Assembly (NCBI GenBank): GCA_000727475.1
Contig: KL647318.1
Coordinates: 921,305 to 985,304, forward strand
From: Sarcocystis neurona
Lineage: Eukaryota; Apicomplexa; Conoidasida; Eucoccidiorida; Sarcocystidae
DNA length: 64,000 nucleotides
Reading direction: 5' to 3'
In this document: positions 10,150 through 19,522 of the stretch, piece by piece
How positions within the stretch are numbered: the first letter of the stretch is position 1
Layout of the letters: each line of letters starts with the position of its first letter
Made by a program: the position numbers and the translations under genes
Notes under the pieces: model-generated
The model's input: the letters and a program-made list of their open reading frames with translations, nothing else
Told to the model about the DNA's origin: nothing
Databases searched by the model: none

Positions 10150-10596
10150 ATGAACGGCGAGAGAGGGACTGCATGCAGAACGATTATCTACAAGAGAAGG
10201 AGAAGATTAGGACAGCAGCAAAGTGCGGGCGATCGAAGAACGGAAGAAGACAGAGACGGAGAGTCACGGCTGAGAGATATCTGCACCTCTGCAGGGGTGC
10301 TGCCCCCCCTCTGCAGCACAGCCGCTCGTTCTGGAGAAGAAGAGGAAGCAGCAGCAACAGCAAAACGGTTCGTTGTCAACGTCCGAGGTCTTCCATTGAA
10401 TCAAAGCACCTGGGGCACACGCAGAACTCCACGCGGGCTGCTGGTGGGGTGGGGGTCCTCCTCCTGCAGCGGAGGCGGCTGCTGTTGCCCCTTCGCTGCA
10501 ATTGCCGCTGCTGGAAACGATGATGCGCCGCTACAGCTGCTGCTGCTCCTGCAGCTGCTTCCCCTTCGCTCCTGCTGCCCCTGTTGTAGACACTGA
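10150..10596 (+). CDS. Basic then acidic small protein or first exon
   Basis: ATG at 10150 opens about 149 codons to a TGA near 10594. The N-terminus is Arg/Lys-rich (IIYKRRRRLGQQQSAGDRR). It passes an acidic-Ala stretch into AKRFVVNVRGLPLNQSTWG, which reads like ordered protein, and then becomes Cys/Leu-rich in CTG DNA, where an exon end is likely. It lies between microsatellite tracts with a TGCATGCA at 10170. No family recognised. Confidence 0.35.
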   Translation: MNGERGTACRTIIYKRRRRLGQQQSAGDRRTEEDRDGESRLRDICTSAGVLPPLCSTAARSGEEEEAAATAKRFVVNVRGLPLNQSTWGTRRTPRGLLVGWGSSSCSGGGCCCPFAAIAAAGNDDAPLQLLLLLQLLPLRSCCPCCRH

Positions 10597-10719
10597 TGCC
10601 GCTGCTGCTTCTGCTGCTCCTGCTGCAACTGCCGCTGCTGCTATCCTTCCGCTGCTGCTGCTCCTGCCGCTGCTTCCCCTTCGCTCCTGCTGCTGCTGCT
10701 GCGCCTTTTGTGGACGGCG

Positions 10720-11067
10720 ATGCCGCCACTGCTGTTGCTGACGCCGGTGCGACGACGTGGCTGCTGCTGCGTTGTGGGCTGCAACGACGTGCGTGCAGCG
10801 GGGAATGCGTGGACAGACGTCGCGCAGCCCTTCGAGCAGCAACTCGCAGCAGCGGCAGCGGCAGCATCACCGGAGGAGGAGGAGGAAGACGAAGAAGAGG
10901 AAACCAAATCGAAGCCGCAGCAGCAGAGCGCCGCCAGTCTTCGAAGAACAAGAAGGAACGACAGCAGCAGAAGAGACGGAGAAGGAGAAGAAGAAATCGA
11001 ATACGACCGAGAGCCGCCGTGGTGGTGGGGGTCATCTCTGTGGACTGCCCTCCTTTTCAACGAGTAG
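10720..11067 (+). CDS. Acidic Glu/Asp-run protein or exon
   Basis: ATG at 10720 opens 115 codons to TAG at 11065-11067. After a Leu/Cys-rich start it reads VRAAGNAWTDVAQPFEQQL, a run of Ala, then PEEEEEDEEEE, a basic Ser/Arg stretch and a tryptophan-rich end (EPPWWWGSSLW). It may be the 3' exon of the frame at 10150. Minus-strand frames here are Arg/Ser-rich and less convincing. No family recognised. Confidence 0.37.
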   Translation: MPPLLLLTPVRRRGCCCVVGCNDVRAAGNAWTDVAQPFEQQLAAAAAAASPEEEEEDEEEETKSKPQQQSAASLRRTRRNDSSRRDGEGEEEIEYDREPPWWWGSSLWTALLFNE

Positions 11068-13723
11068 TTCGTCCCCCTCTTCTTTCGTATCCACTTGGTG
11101 CTGCTCGCATGCCTCTGCCCGTCTCTCCTGTCTATCCATCTCCATACATATATATATAAATGTAAATCCATATCCGTATGCATGCACATGTATACACACA
11201 TATTTGTTTACATCTATATCTGATATACGCCAAAGTTCGCATATACGCATATGTATACGTATATAAAATAAAGAGGGACATACACATACACACATACATA
11301 TATATACATATATATATGTGTGTGTATACATTTATGTATACACGGATATATGTGTAGGCACATGTTTGTAGAGGTTTCTACTGTATATACACCTGTATTT
11401 GCACACACTTATATGTGTATATATATATATGTATATGCATGACATATATATGTACACATATATATATATATAAAGATTTGTATGCATGCGTACACACATC
11501 CACGTGTATATACATTTATGTGAATGGACGCATGCGTCTGTGTCTTGTCCACACACCTACATTTATACATATATATATATATATAGAGAGAGAAACCCAT
11601 CCATACATATATATGGATACATGCGTATATAGATATATATGCATGAATATGATGAAGGTCGAGCTACTACGGAGTTGACTTCCTTTTTTTTGTAGGAAGG
11701 ACCCCCTCCGTCTCTACGCCTCGCACACACACACACACACAGACCACGCATGCGTATACCCCGGGACGTGGGGAAAAAACGTGGGAACAGCAGAAACGTC
11801 TACATACATCTACACAAATACACATACATAAGAAGGGTAGACTCGCAAATCTATTCACACATATATATATGTCTACTCCTAATAAGCATATATACGTGCT
11901 GCGACGTATGTGTATGCCTTTGCCATATATATATGTATGAATGCATGCATGCGTATTGGAAGATAGAGAGAGATGCATTTCTCTGTATTTCTCTTCCACC
12001 TTTCTCTCTCTATGTGGAGATGTAAATGTTTCTAATTATAGGCGTCTGTGTATTCTTGAGTGGGACTTACATATATATATACAGCGGATATATGCGTATA
12101 TATGTGTGTATGCATGCACGCAGGTGTCCCTTGTCTCGTGCATGCGCATGCGTCTCTCTCTCTACAGCTAAGACAGAGCGCTGCCCCACGGCCACCACCG
12201 TTTGTGTGTGTCGTGCGCGCATCGCCTTTTTTTCTTTGCATGCGGTGGGGTGCACACACGCCTCCTCACACGTCTTCAACAGCATGCGTGCCCATGTAGG
12301 AAGAGCCTGGCGCAACTTCTCCGTATTTTCTCACTGCTCCTGCATGCGCACATACATATCTACAGACGCGTGTTGTAGTATTGCATGCGTAGATACGTAT
12401 ATACGTGCGCGTCACCTATCCACACATATATGTATGTGTGCTTGCGCGTGTGAGTGCATGCATATATATGCGAACGTCTACACCATAACTATGCGTTCAC
12501 CAATTTACACATGAGTATTTATGGATATATATATGTGTGGGTGTTAACGCGCGCGTGCATGCATGCACGTGTATGTACGCGTGTCTTCGATGAAAGTGAC
12601 GAAAACGCATGCAGAAGTAAATGACAGCCGGTGTCAAGCCCCCCGCACAGACGCGGGTCTTTCCTGCCGGCAGTTCGAAGAAGTTTTTCTTCTCCTTGTG
12701 GCGAGGAAGACCAAACAGCAGAGCTGTTTAGCCGAAGAAAGGACTTCCGTCGTTTCTCGGTGTTTTTCTCTTCGACTAGTTCTCTCCGTATATACTAATG
12801 AAGTGATGCATGCGCACACACACACACACACACACACCTCTGGTCACCTCGCGTCTCTATCTCTGTATGTGTTCAAAATTATAACAGACATATAGATGCA
12901 TCTGTAAATACACACGAAAATATCTACATATATGTACTTCATCTGTATACGCCTTTAAACATACACACATCTACGTATATATATACATATATGTATACAT
13001 ATAGATAGACAGATGGATAGATAGATAGAGAAATAGATAGATTATGTGTGATCTGAGGTACATCTACAACTTTATACACACATCCACATATATGTACGTT
13101 GTCCGTATACGTGTCTAGACATATACGCACATATATATATGTGTGTATACATGTATGGATCGTTTGTATCCTTATTTGCTGAGATGCATCTGGAGATACA
13201 CACACACACACACACATCTATTTGTAGACCACCTGTACACCTATTCAAAGATACATACATCCATATATAGAGAGATCATTTGCGTACTTATTTACTGAAA
13301 TATGTCCATAAATACATACACACATCTCTATATATGCAGATTATCTACCTAGGAATCAAAACATACATAGATATATGTGTATATACATATGGATGGATTG
13401 TATACCTATTTACTGAGGTACATCTATATATATATATATATATGTGTAATACGCACATACAGATGGATAGATATACTCACACGAACGTTCACGTACATAT
13501 CCACGTCCATTGTCGCGTAATGTGCAGAACATCCTTCTTCTGCGTGGGAGGGTATTTCAACAAGGTTGCACACATTCGTGTGAATATTTGTATCTACCTG
13601 TATGTGCGTATTATATATATATATGCATACATACATACGTATATACATATATATATATCTTTTTGCACCCCGTCTCTTCGACTCGTCCGTAGTAGTTTTT
13701 CAAAGGCAAAGAACTATTATTAC
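11068..13723. other. Feature-poor microsatellite region
   Basis: TATATA, TATG, GATA and CA runs dominate (11136-11660, 12880-13460, 13608-13660), with a (CA)13 tract at 12813-12838. A complex island at 12590-12800 has an open plus frame (SRCQAPRTDAGLSCRQFEEV) that could be an exon, but no splice pair was found. Most short frames here are Tyr/Ile/Cys/Val-rich translations of microsatellite. Confidence 0.7.
12813..12838. repeat. (CA)n microsatellite
   Basis: About 13 uninterrupted CA units directly follow a TGCATGC motif. Confidence 0.95.
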
Positions 13724-13900
13724 CTTGTTTAACTCTTTTATAAGAACATAACAACATGCGAATCTCAGCGCTCCCGCTTCCTTTTTCAAGAGAATGCGAC
13801 CGGGCAGGGCAGACTTCGGCGACGTCACGCCGGCACGTTGTGCACATGTGGTATACACCACCGAAAAATGTGCAACGCACAGATCTTTTCTGTTCTTAGG
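13724..13900 (-). CDS. Exon candidate, minus strand
   Basis: Read leftward, about 58 codons are open in a frame containing VAHFSVVYTTCAQRAGVTSP and ending CYVLIKELNK at a donor AACAAG|GTAATA (donor GT complement at 13722-13723) in phase 0. The upstream acceptor is probably among AG dinucleotides near 13890-13905, but was not fixed. A second frame is also open across the same bases, so the reading is uncertain. Product not recognised. Confidence 0.28.
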
Positions 13901-14190
13901 TAGACAGATCGACTAGCTGAGGAAAGAGTAGCTTCCTTCTTCACCAGCGGTAAGACTCCAGGTAGCAGGCCGGGAAATCACTGGTACGTCTTTCCAAAGT
14001 TTTACAAACGCGTATGCCGTTAGACGTTGAGTGAAAAATCTCAACTCATCGAATTTGAACAACTTACAACGGTTTACAGCCCTATTTCGCGCGTACCTAC
14101 TGTGAGTGACGTTATTCCATTACTTTGCATATGTATGTTTTTCACCTGGGACTTCTAAGAGCTTCCAAAAAAGGGGGCCACAAATTTTAC

Positions 14191-14409
14191 CTCTTTGCAG
14201 TTGCCGTACACGTGGTTTCTGCACAGCACACGTCCTCGCTGAAGAAGGGAGGACTTGCTTTACTGGCTTCTGGAGGGATTTGTAAGTGAACACGACACAC
14301 GGGTGACGGTGATCGGCTGCGATGATGGCGTGCAAGTCTCGTATGACCTATATGCCCGCTTTGCACAAGCCCATCTCCACCTTTTCTGCTCGTCGATTCT
14401 CCCCTTTGT
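14191..14409 (-). CDS. 219-bp exon candidate, minus strand
   Basis: An acceptor TGTGTGTCAG|A and a donor AAAGAG|GTAAAA bound 219 bp whose middle frame is fully open: GESTSRKGGDGLVQSGHIG then HHRSRSPSPVCRVHLQIPPE and FFSEDVCCAET. It is a phase 2 to phase 2 exon, and its incoming phase agrees with the donor of the exon candidate at 14559. The composition is mixed and free of CAG repeats. No family recognised. Confidence 0.35.
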
Positions 14410-14558
14410 CTGACACACAGTTTGATGCTACCTTGTCAGCCTCACTTCTGTCAGTAGCACTACCGGCTGTTTCCGCCGGCATAAATACATTATTTGTGCA
14501 AAGACGGGGGTTACTTCATCCTGAAAATCCCAGATGAGCTCCGCGAATTCTCCCTTAC

Positions 14559-14797
14559 GTCGGAGAATTTCGCAAGGATGGAAGTGTTGCAAGATTGAAC
14601 AGACACATGGACGTTGTGCGCCTGCCGAAATATCTTTGGGCAGGAGAGACAGTGTGAACTGGGCAGAAGCGCGCACGATAAAACAGTAGAATGTTCGATG
14701 CTTTCATTTGAACGGACATAAGCTGCTTCCAAATACGGCAGTTGCTACAAAGTAACCCAGTTCTGGAATACATTAATCGTAATCGTTTCCATGGCAC
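14559..14797 (-). CDS. Exon candidate with ATG, minus strand
   Basis: ATG (reverse complement at 14795-14797) opens MPWKRLRLMYSRTGLLCSN and continues to LATLPSLRNSP before a donor TCCGAC|GTAAGG at 14558. It leaves phase 2, matching the acceptor of the exon at 14409 over a 149-bp intron. Other minus frames are also open here, so this is a proposal and not a firm call. Confidence 0.3.
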
Positions 14798-16370
14798 CTA
14801 CAGAGTACACTGGTGCATCGAGCCGTACTCTTCGAAGGAATCGTCGGCGATACTTTGAGGGATCCTCAGTTTGTTCGAGCATTTCAGGTTTGGCAGATGC
14901 GCGACAGACTTCAAAAAGTGTACTTCTGCACTGTTTCCTGCAAATTTACAAAAAATCTACACAATCAGTCACGTCCTGGCCATTGTCGGATTTCCACAGG
15001 AATTGACACCAGCTCAGAACTTCTCGGTAGCTGCACGGCTTCTGTAAGCTGGACGTCCCTGAAAGGTTGAGGACGTTCAACGTAAACGGTACGTATCAAA
15101 TGTGACTGGTGAGCTTCTGCAGGAACGTAACTTTGTCGCGTATGTACGAGCTGCACAGATTCTGCATTCCTGGTGAAGTGGAAGTTCTGCGAAATCTTGG
15201 TCGGCCGAAGTCCCGCTGCCAGTTCGATTTAGGACGTTCGTACACATTCACGTAGGGGGTTTGTCACGCAGTTAGGCACACTGTGGGAAAGAAAAAAGTC
15301 AGCGGCTCTTCAGGCCAGGGCAGAGCCAAGCAGGAGCAGAACTCAGGACAAGTGGCAAAATCCCACTCGCACGCATGCGGGCGTCTTCTGACCCAGTTGA
15401 ATGCTCTGTTTTCCATTTGTGAGGCCGAATCTTTTCAAGCAAAAGCTCCAAACACAACGACGAGGATAGGAGGACTTTACTCCGAAACTGTGTTTGACCG
15501 TGGTGTTGTTATCCTCAATAATGCGCACCCACGCACAACACGTTCATCGTCTTCTCATTGTCTTCAACGTCCTTGCACCAGTATTACTGGACTCCTTCTT
15601 GTGTGACCTTGCTGAGGCATAGTTATTGCTTGCAGTTGTCGGGTTGGCAAGCCTCAACCAGGTTTCCCCTTGCTGCCTTAGAACACTCAGTCGTGCACGG
15701 AAGATAGATCTTCCTAAATTGAGAGCGCTGCGCTATTTAATAGAGACCGCTGCCTTTTGTAGGTTTTTGAAGAGAGAAAAAAAGATTTGCCTCCGTCGAC
15801 CAATTTAGACGTTGCCCACTAGGGAAAGTGGCGTCGTCGTGTCCGCCACCACAGCGGCCATTAACTACTGAATTTATCTCGTGAAGGCAGGGGCAAGCTC
15901 ATCCAGTGTATTCTCTAATGTAGAACATTCGCACAGCAGTACATTTCCTGCCGGTTGAAGAGCACTCGCTTTGAACGCAAACACGGACATGTAGTATAGT
16001 ACCGTGCAGCCTTCTCTACCAAAAGACATCACAAGTCAACAAAACATTTCGTACCTCGTACCCTTAGTGGCTGTGTGATCGCCTGTCGACCACCAAGGAG
16101 TGGCCACGTAGAAATGTACACGGCAAAAAGTAAGGTGGTCGGTTCCGCTCGCGTAGGGAAACAGCAACTAGCAATAAAGAATATTTATCAGAGTAGAAGA
16201 GGTGTTCTAGTGTGTACGATATCTATACTCTTGTAATTACGAATATTTATGTTCATTCCACGGAGGATATTGCCTGCTGTCGCTGCATATCCCGCTGGTC
16301 TGCTTATTTCTGTTGTTCAGTCGACAAGTTTGTTGCGAATTTGTTCGATCCCAATTCACGTTCTTCAGGT
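14798..16370. other. Unique sequence without clear gene
   Basis: This 1.6 kb has balanced composition, no microsatellite and no CAG runs. Short frames below 110 codons exist on both strands. No reverse transcriptase, integrase or long terminal repeat could be recognised. It may hold intron sequence of the minus-strand exons on either side. Confidence 0.55.
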
Positions 16371-16625
16371 CTACTTTCCGTTCTGTTTGTCACCCTGTCT
16401 TTTCGAAGTATGTAACGCACGTGCGTGTAACGTATTCTTAAAACCTGCCTCTGACGTCCTGATTGTGCAGCCGAAGTTCTGGAAAATTGGATGTCGTCCT
16501 TCGCTTAGCTCGTCTAATGTGGGCGTTCCGTTTCCTACATGATCAGAAGCATTACTATGCGTAGGTTCCCCCCAAAGTAGTGCGGCCGCTACGGCGTTGT
16601 ACGACATTTCTACACTACGAAACAT
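16371..16625 (-). CDS. 84-residue frame with ATG, minus strand
   Basis: ATG at 16625-16623 opens MFRSVEMSYNAVAAALLWGE, then DHVGNGTPTLDELSEGRHPI and a basic C-terminus (SKRQGDKQNGK) to a stop at 16371. Possible donors are GGCAG|GTTTTA after the Glu-Ala near residue 60 and GGAAA|GTAGAC at the end, so it could be a first exon. The plus strand has an equally long frame (MFIPRRILPAVAAYPAGLL), so strand is not certain. Product unknown. Confidence 0.33.
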   Translation of the reverse strand: MFRSVEMSYNAVAAALLWGEPTHSNASDHVGNGTPTLDELSEGRHPIFQNFGCTIRTSEAGFKNTLHARALHTSKRQGDKQNGK

Positions 16626-16931
16626 GCACTAGCTGGTTTTCGTAACGGTATCCGCTTTCTTGCTTCCGACCCACGAAATATGTCTATGCATATGTATGTG
16701 TACACTAGGTATGCAAGTGGTGTCTCTACATATATATATATATATATATTTGTATATATGTATGTGTGGTGAAGCTCGGGATGAAAGCAGTAAGCGCGTG
16801 CTTGGTCGAGAAGAAATGTTGCTTATTGTCTGTATCCATTGGACACAGTCTATCTATGTGTAGCCGGATTCTCTCTGGTTCACAAGCCAGACTGCGCACA
16901 TTCTGCCCTGTGGAAGCAGCCCCCGCCGTTT

Positions 16932-17132
16932 TTAATTCTTAAGGCTCTTCCGGAATATGTGCTCGTTAGTAGTCCATGTGTATACGCGAATGGCAATGGT
17001 ATTAGTCGTTGTAGCAGTAGTCCATGTGTATACGCGAATGGCAGTGGTATTAGTGGTTGTAGCTGTACTACTCGTGCCGCACCAGCAGTAATACCTGTGA
17101 AGCAGCGTGGCCAACGCCTGCTGCATAAACAT
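16932..17132 (-). CDS. Small Thr-rich frame with internal duplication
   Basis: ATG at 17132 opens 66 codons starting MFMQQALATLLHRYYCW and containing two copies of a 16-residue Thr-rich unit ending IRVYTW. The duplication is in frame (48 bp) and so is neutral to the reading. There is no other support for translation. Confidence 0.22.
   Translation of the reverse strand: MFMQQALATLLHRYYCWCGTSSTATTTNTTAIRVYTWTTATTTNTIAIRVYTWTTNEHIFRKSLKN
16968..17063. repeat. 48-bp tandem duplication
   Basis: Copies at 16968 and 17016 both begin AGTAGTCCATGTGTATACGC and differ at about two positions. It lies in otherwise unique DNA. Confidence 0.9.
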
Positions 17133-18021
17133 TTCACTGAAGGTTAGCGTAAGAAAGCCTGGAAGTCGGGTACACCACTAGTACATTACCAACTGGTGGA
17201 ACAACTTTCGGGTACAGCTGCGGGGCTTTACCGAAATTTGAGCTGTACAAATGTGTGTGCTCGCTTGTTTACTACGATTATACTACCGTGAAATTCGTTT
17301 TTTAGCTCCCCCCCGCATTTCACATCACCACGTCACACACACATATACCGTACTGCGCACTACACCGCCATTCGCGCTGCACAAAGCTATCTGCAGCAGG
17401 GGTACGACTTCCTTCATCCTTCGCTTCGGTAGTGTGTATATATATATATATATATATATGATACCGAAGCTTCGAAGATAGACCTGTACGCACATATTTT
17501 ATTGACTCGACGAATAAGAAGAAAGGCACGTATACTCGTATTTTCGAGAAGACATCTGCGTTACGTCCAGTTTCGGCAAGCACCTTTTGATAATCAGATA
17601 GGGAGCAAACGCATTTGCACCCACAATACAATCCTCATACACGTACATAAGAAGCGCATTCGATTTATACACATAAACCACCCACAAGCACAATGAGGTA
17701 AACATATGTAAACGAAACGCATTTATATTTTTATATATATATATTTATGTGCCTCTGTGCATCTACAGATGTTGCACGGATTTTTCCTCCTCCACTTGTC
17801 ACACCATCGTTTTCCAAACGTATCCTGGTCCTTACGCACAGAACTCATCCGGCCCTGCAACGTCTCTCTAAGCATATATTCCTACGTTCACTACGACTAC
17901 CATCAGCCGGTTGAAGGCACTTCCGGGTGCAAATTTCTCTACGTTATCCCAGCCTTTGCTCTATCCGGCATTGAAATTCTCCTTTAGAGGCACATTCACA
18001 GCAAGGTATCTCTATGCCATT
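17133..18021. other. P-type spacer with possible small exons
   Basis: It contains a (TA)13 tract at 17434-17462. On the minus strand, exon-like stretches follow plausible acceptors: one reading RMSSVRKDQDTFGKRWCDKW near 17770-17860, another reading WDNVEKFAPGSAFNRLMVVV near 17890-17970. They may be further exons of the gene at 18022-18440, but their borders were not resolved. Confidence 0.45.
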
Positions 18022-18214
18022 CTACGAAAAGACAATTCCGCAGACACTGCCTCTCACTGCTGTGTCAGGGACGGACCGCACAGTCACGCCGCGTTCATTC
18101 TCAAACGACAGTGCTGACGCCGAAGACGCTCCACCCTCTTCTGCTTCGAGAATCACGGCTGCACGAAGAAGAATCTCCTCGCTACGTACTAGATCTCGTC
18201 TCCCCATCAAACAA
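18022..18214 (-). CDS. Second exon of a spliced minus-strand gene
   Basis: The acceptor TTTTGTTTACTGATCAG|T has a good pyrimidine tract. The exon reads CLMGRRDLVRSEEILLRAAV, an acidic Glu-Ala stretch, then SFENERGVTVRSVPDTAVRG and a TAG at 18024-18022. The upstream exon leaves phase 2 and this exon restores the frame exactly. A donor GCA|GTGAGA at 18057 could instead extend the gene leftward. No family recognised. Confidence 0.48.
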
Positions 18215-18264
18215 CTGATCAGTAAACAAAAATACTGTCCACCCCATGTCAGACCCATACTCAC
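18215..18264 (-). other. 50-bp GT-AG intron
   Basis: Donor GTGAGTATG and acceptor TTTACTGATCAG bound 50 bp on the minus strand. An in-frame stop (TGA) occurs at the donor, so splicing is needed to join the two open stretches, and their phases agree. Confidence 0.5.
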
Positions 18265-18440
18265 AGCACGCGTCTCTCTATACGTATTATAAATACACCT
18301 TGGACATATCTATTTGCATACGGGGCAACAAGCGAGACGACAAAGAGTTGAGCATCCTCCAAGAAACATTTACTCCCCTCCAGAGCCGCTTCCACGGAAA
18401 AAGTGTATGCAACACCTTCGTGGAAGTGCATCCACATATA
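18265..18440 (-). CDS. First recognisable exon of a spliced minus-strand gene
   Basis: Reading leftward after an AT microsatellite, the frame contains MHFHEGVAYTFSVEAALEG, then CFLEDAQLFVVSLVAPYANR and VFIIRIERRV, ending phase 2 at GTGCT|GTGAGT. It may start at one of the Met codons around 18430 or at an acceptor GTGTAG near 18450. The hydrophobic patches look like beta-rich globular protein. No family recognised. Confidence 0.46.
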
Positions 18441-18481
18441 CATACATAAGCTTGCTCGTTCTACACTAATAAAACAGACAC

Positions 18482-18516
<35 letters not shown>

Positions 18517-19222
18517 TATATTCGTCTTCGTGAGTGCAGTAACGAGAATAAATACAAAGACGTAAATTCATACATCGGAAGTCTGTTTCCTATCGTGCCA
18601 CCGGTCGCCAACAGCCCAGGACACGGGCGCTGCAGATATATATACATATATATAGATTTGCTGTTCTCCTGCGGCATGACCTCTTGAACCGAAAGGCAGC
18701 CAGCGCCACAGTTAACAGCTCCCGACGCTTTACCCCCGCTCTCTGTTTCTCTTTCTCTCAAGCTCCTTGCCAGCCACGCACACCTTCCGACAACTATACC
18801 AACTGCGACCCCTCCGCTCGCAGGCCCGCCGCTGTGGCGCTGCAAGTAGCGCATCCATTCGAGCCTTTTTACCCGTTCAGTCTTTTTCCCCCCCTAACCG
18901 TTTCTCACAGCAGATGAATCCTGCGTTCCCCCGTCGTCGTTGACCCGCTGCCGTGATGTGCAGCGCGAAACGTAACAGAAGAACGATCGAACCTCTTCCT
19001 TTTCTTCATTCACACACACACACACACACACACACGCACGGCGGGCGCCGCCTGCCACTTGCTGGGTCTGTCTCTTTCTCTTTTCCAAGAGTCAGCGTCT
19101 GTTTTTGTCCGGAAGAAGTCTTCTTTTGCGTTCCTCTACTACCTGCACGACGCCGCGACCCGGTGACAGCGTGCTTCCATCGGTCCACACTGTTTCTACT
19201 AATGTCAGTGCGGTGATTTCCC

Positions 19223-19522
19223 TTGCGTCTGGGCGACGTCTCTCCAAAGGCCGTGTCAGTGGCTCTTTTTCGTCTTTTTCTTCACTTTTTGGCTGTTCTC
19301 TCTATGTCTCCGCTTTCATTTAGCGTCGTTACAGAGTCCTCAGCTGAGAACAATTTTTTGAAAAAGCGTCAGCGGATCTACTGTCAGTTCTCCCGTCTGA
19401 TAGAGCCCAACCGCAAAGAGAGCTGGAATCACGCTGTAGTGGAACAGGGGGTGCAGCGTGCTGTCCCACGCTTCTCCCAGCCATGCGTAGCCCTACAGAG
19501 AGCAAGAAAAAAAAGTTGTTGA
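19223..19522 (+). CDS. 99-residue frame, weak gene candidate
   Basis: The frame reads a hydrophobic stretch (ALFRLFLHFLAVLSMSPL), then ENNFLKKRQRIYCQFSRLIE and PNRKESWNHAVVEQGVQRAV, to a stop at 19520-19522. An in-frame ATG lies near 19301. The lack of repeats and mixed composition are in favour; no splice or promoter evidence was found, and the minus strand also has exon-like sequence. Confidence 0.25.
   Translation: MRLGDVSPKAVSVALFRLFLHFLAVLSMSPLSFSVVTESSAENNFLKKRQRIYCQFSRLIEPNRKESWNHAVVEQGVQRAVPRFSQPCVALQRARKKSC

Larger units (their letters stand above)
9735..12813. promoter_or_regulatory. Cluster of 16 TGCATGC motifs
   Basis: TGCATGC starts at 9735, 9907, 10170, 11179, 11483, 11942, 11946, 12111, 12139, 12237, 12341, 12382, 12455, 12556, 12560 and 12807. 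In Apicomplexa TGCATGCA is a documented binding sequence of ApiAP2 transcription factors and is enriched upstream of coccidian genes. Some copies sit in TATG microsatellites and may be by-products of them; others (10170, 12139, 12237, 12341) are in complex sequence. Confidence 0.45.

Noticed and set aside
11200..11640. Short frames in TATG/TA microsatellite
   Set aside because: Composition follows the microsatellite exactly; not evidence of a gene.
16330..16370. TGTTCGATCCC as a tRNA T-arm
   Set aside because: No matching acceptor, D or anticodon stems could be drawn around it.
13680..17150. Possible degenerate LTR retrotransposon
   Set aside because: No YxDD-type polymerase motif, zinc-binding integrase motif, primer site or terminal repeats could be seen.
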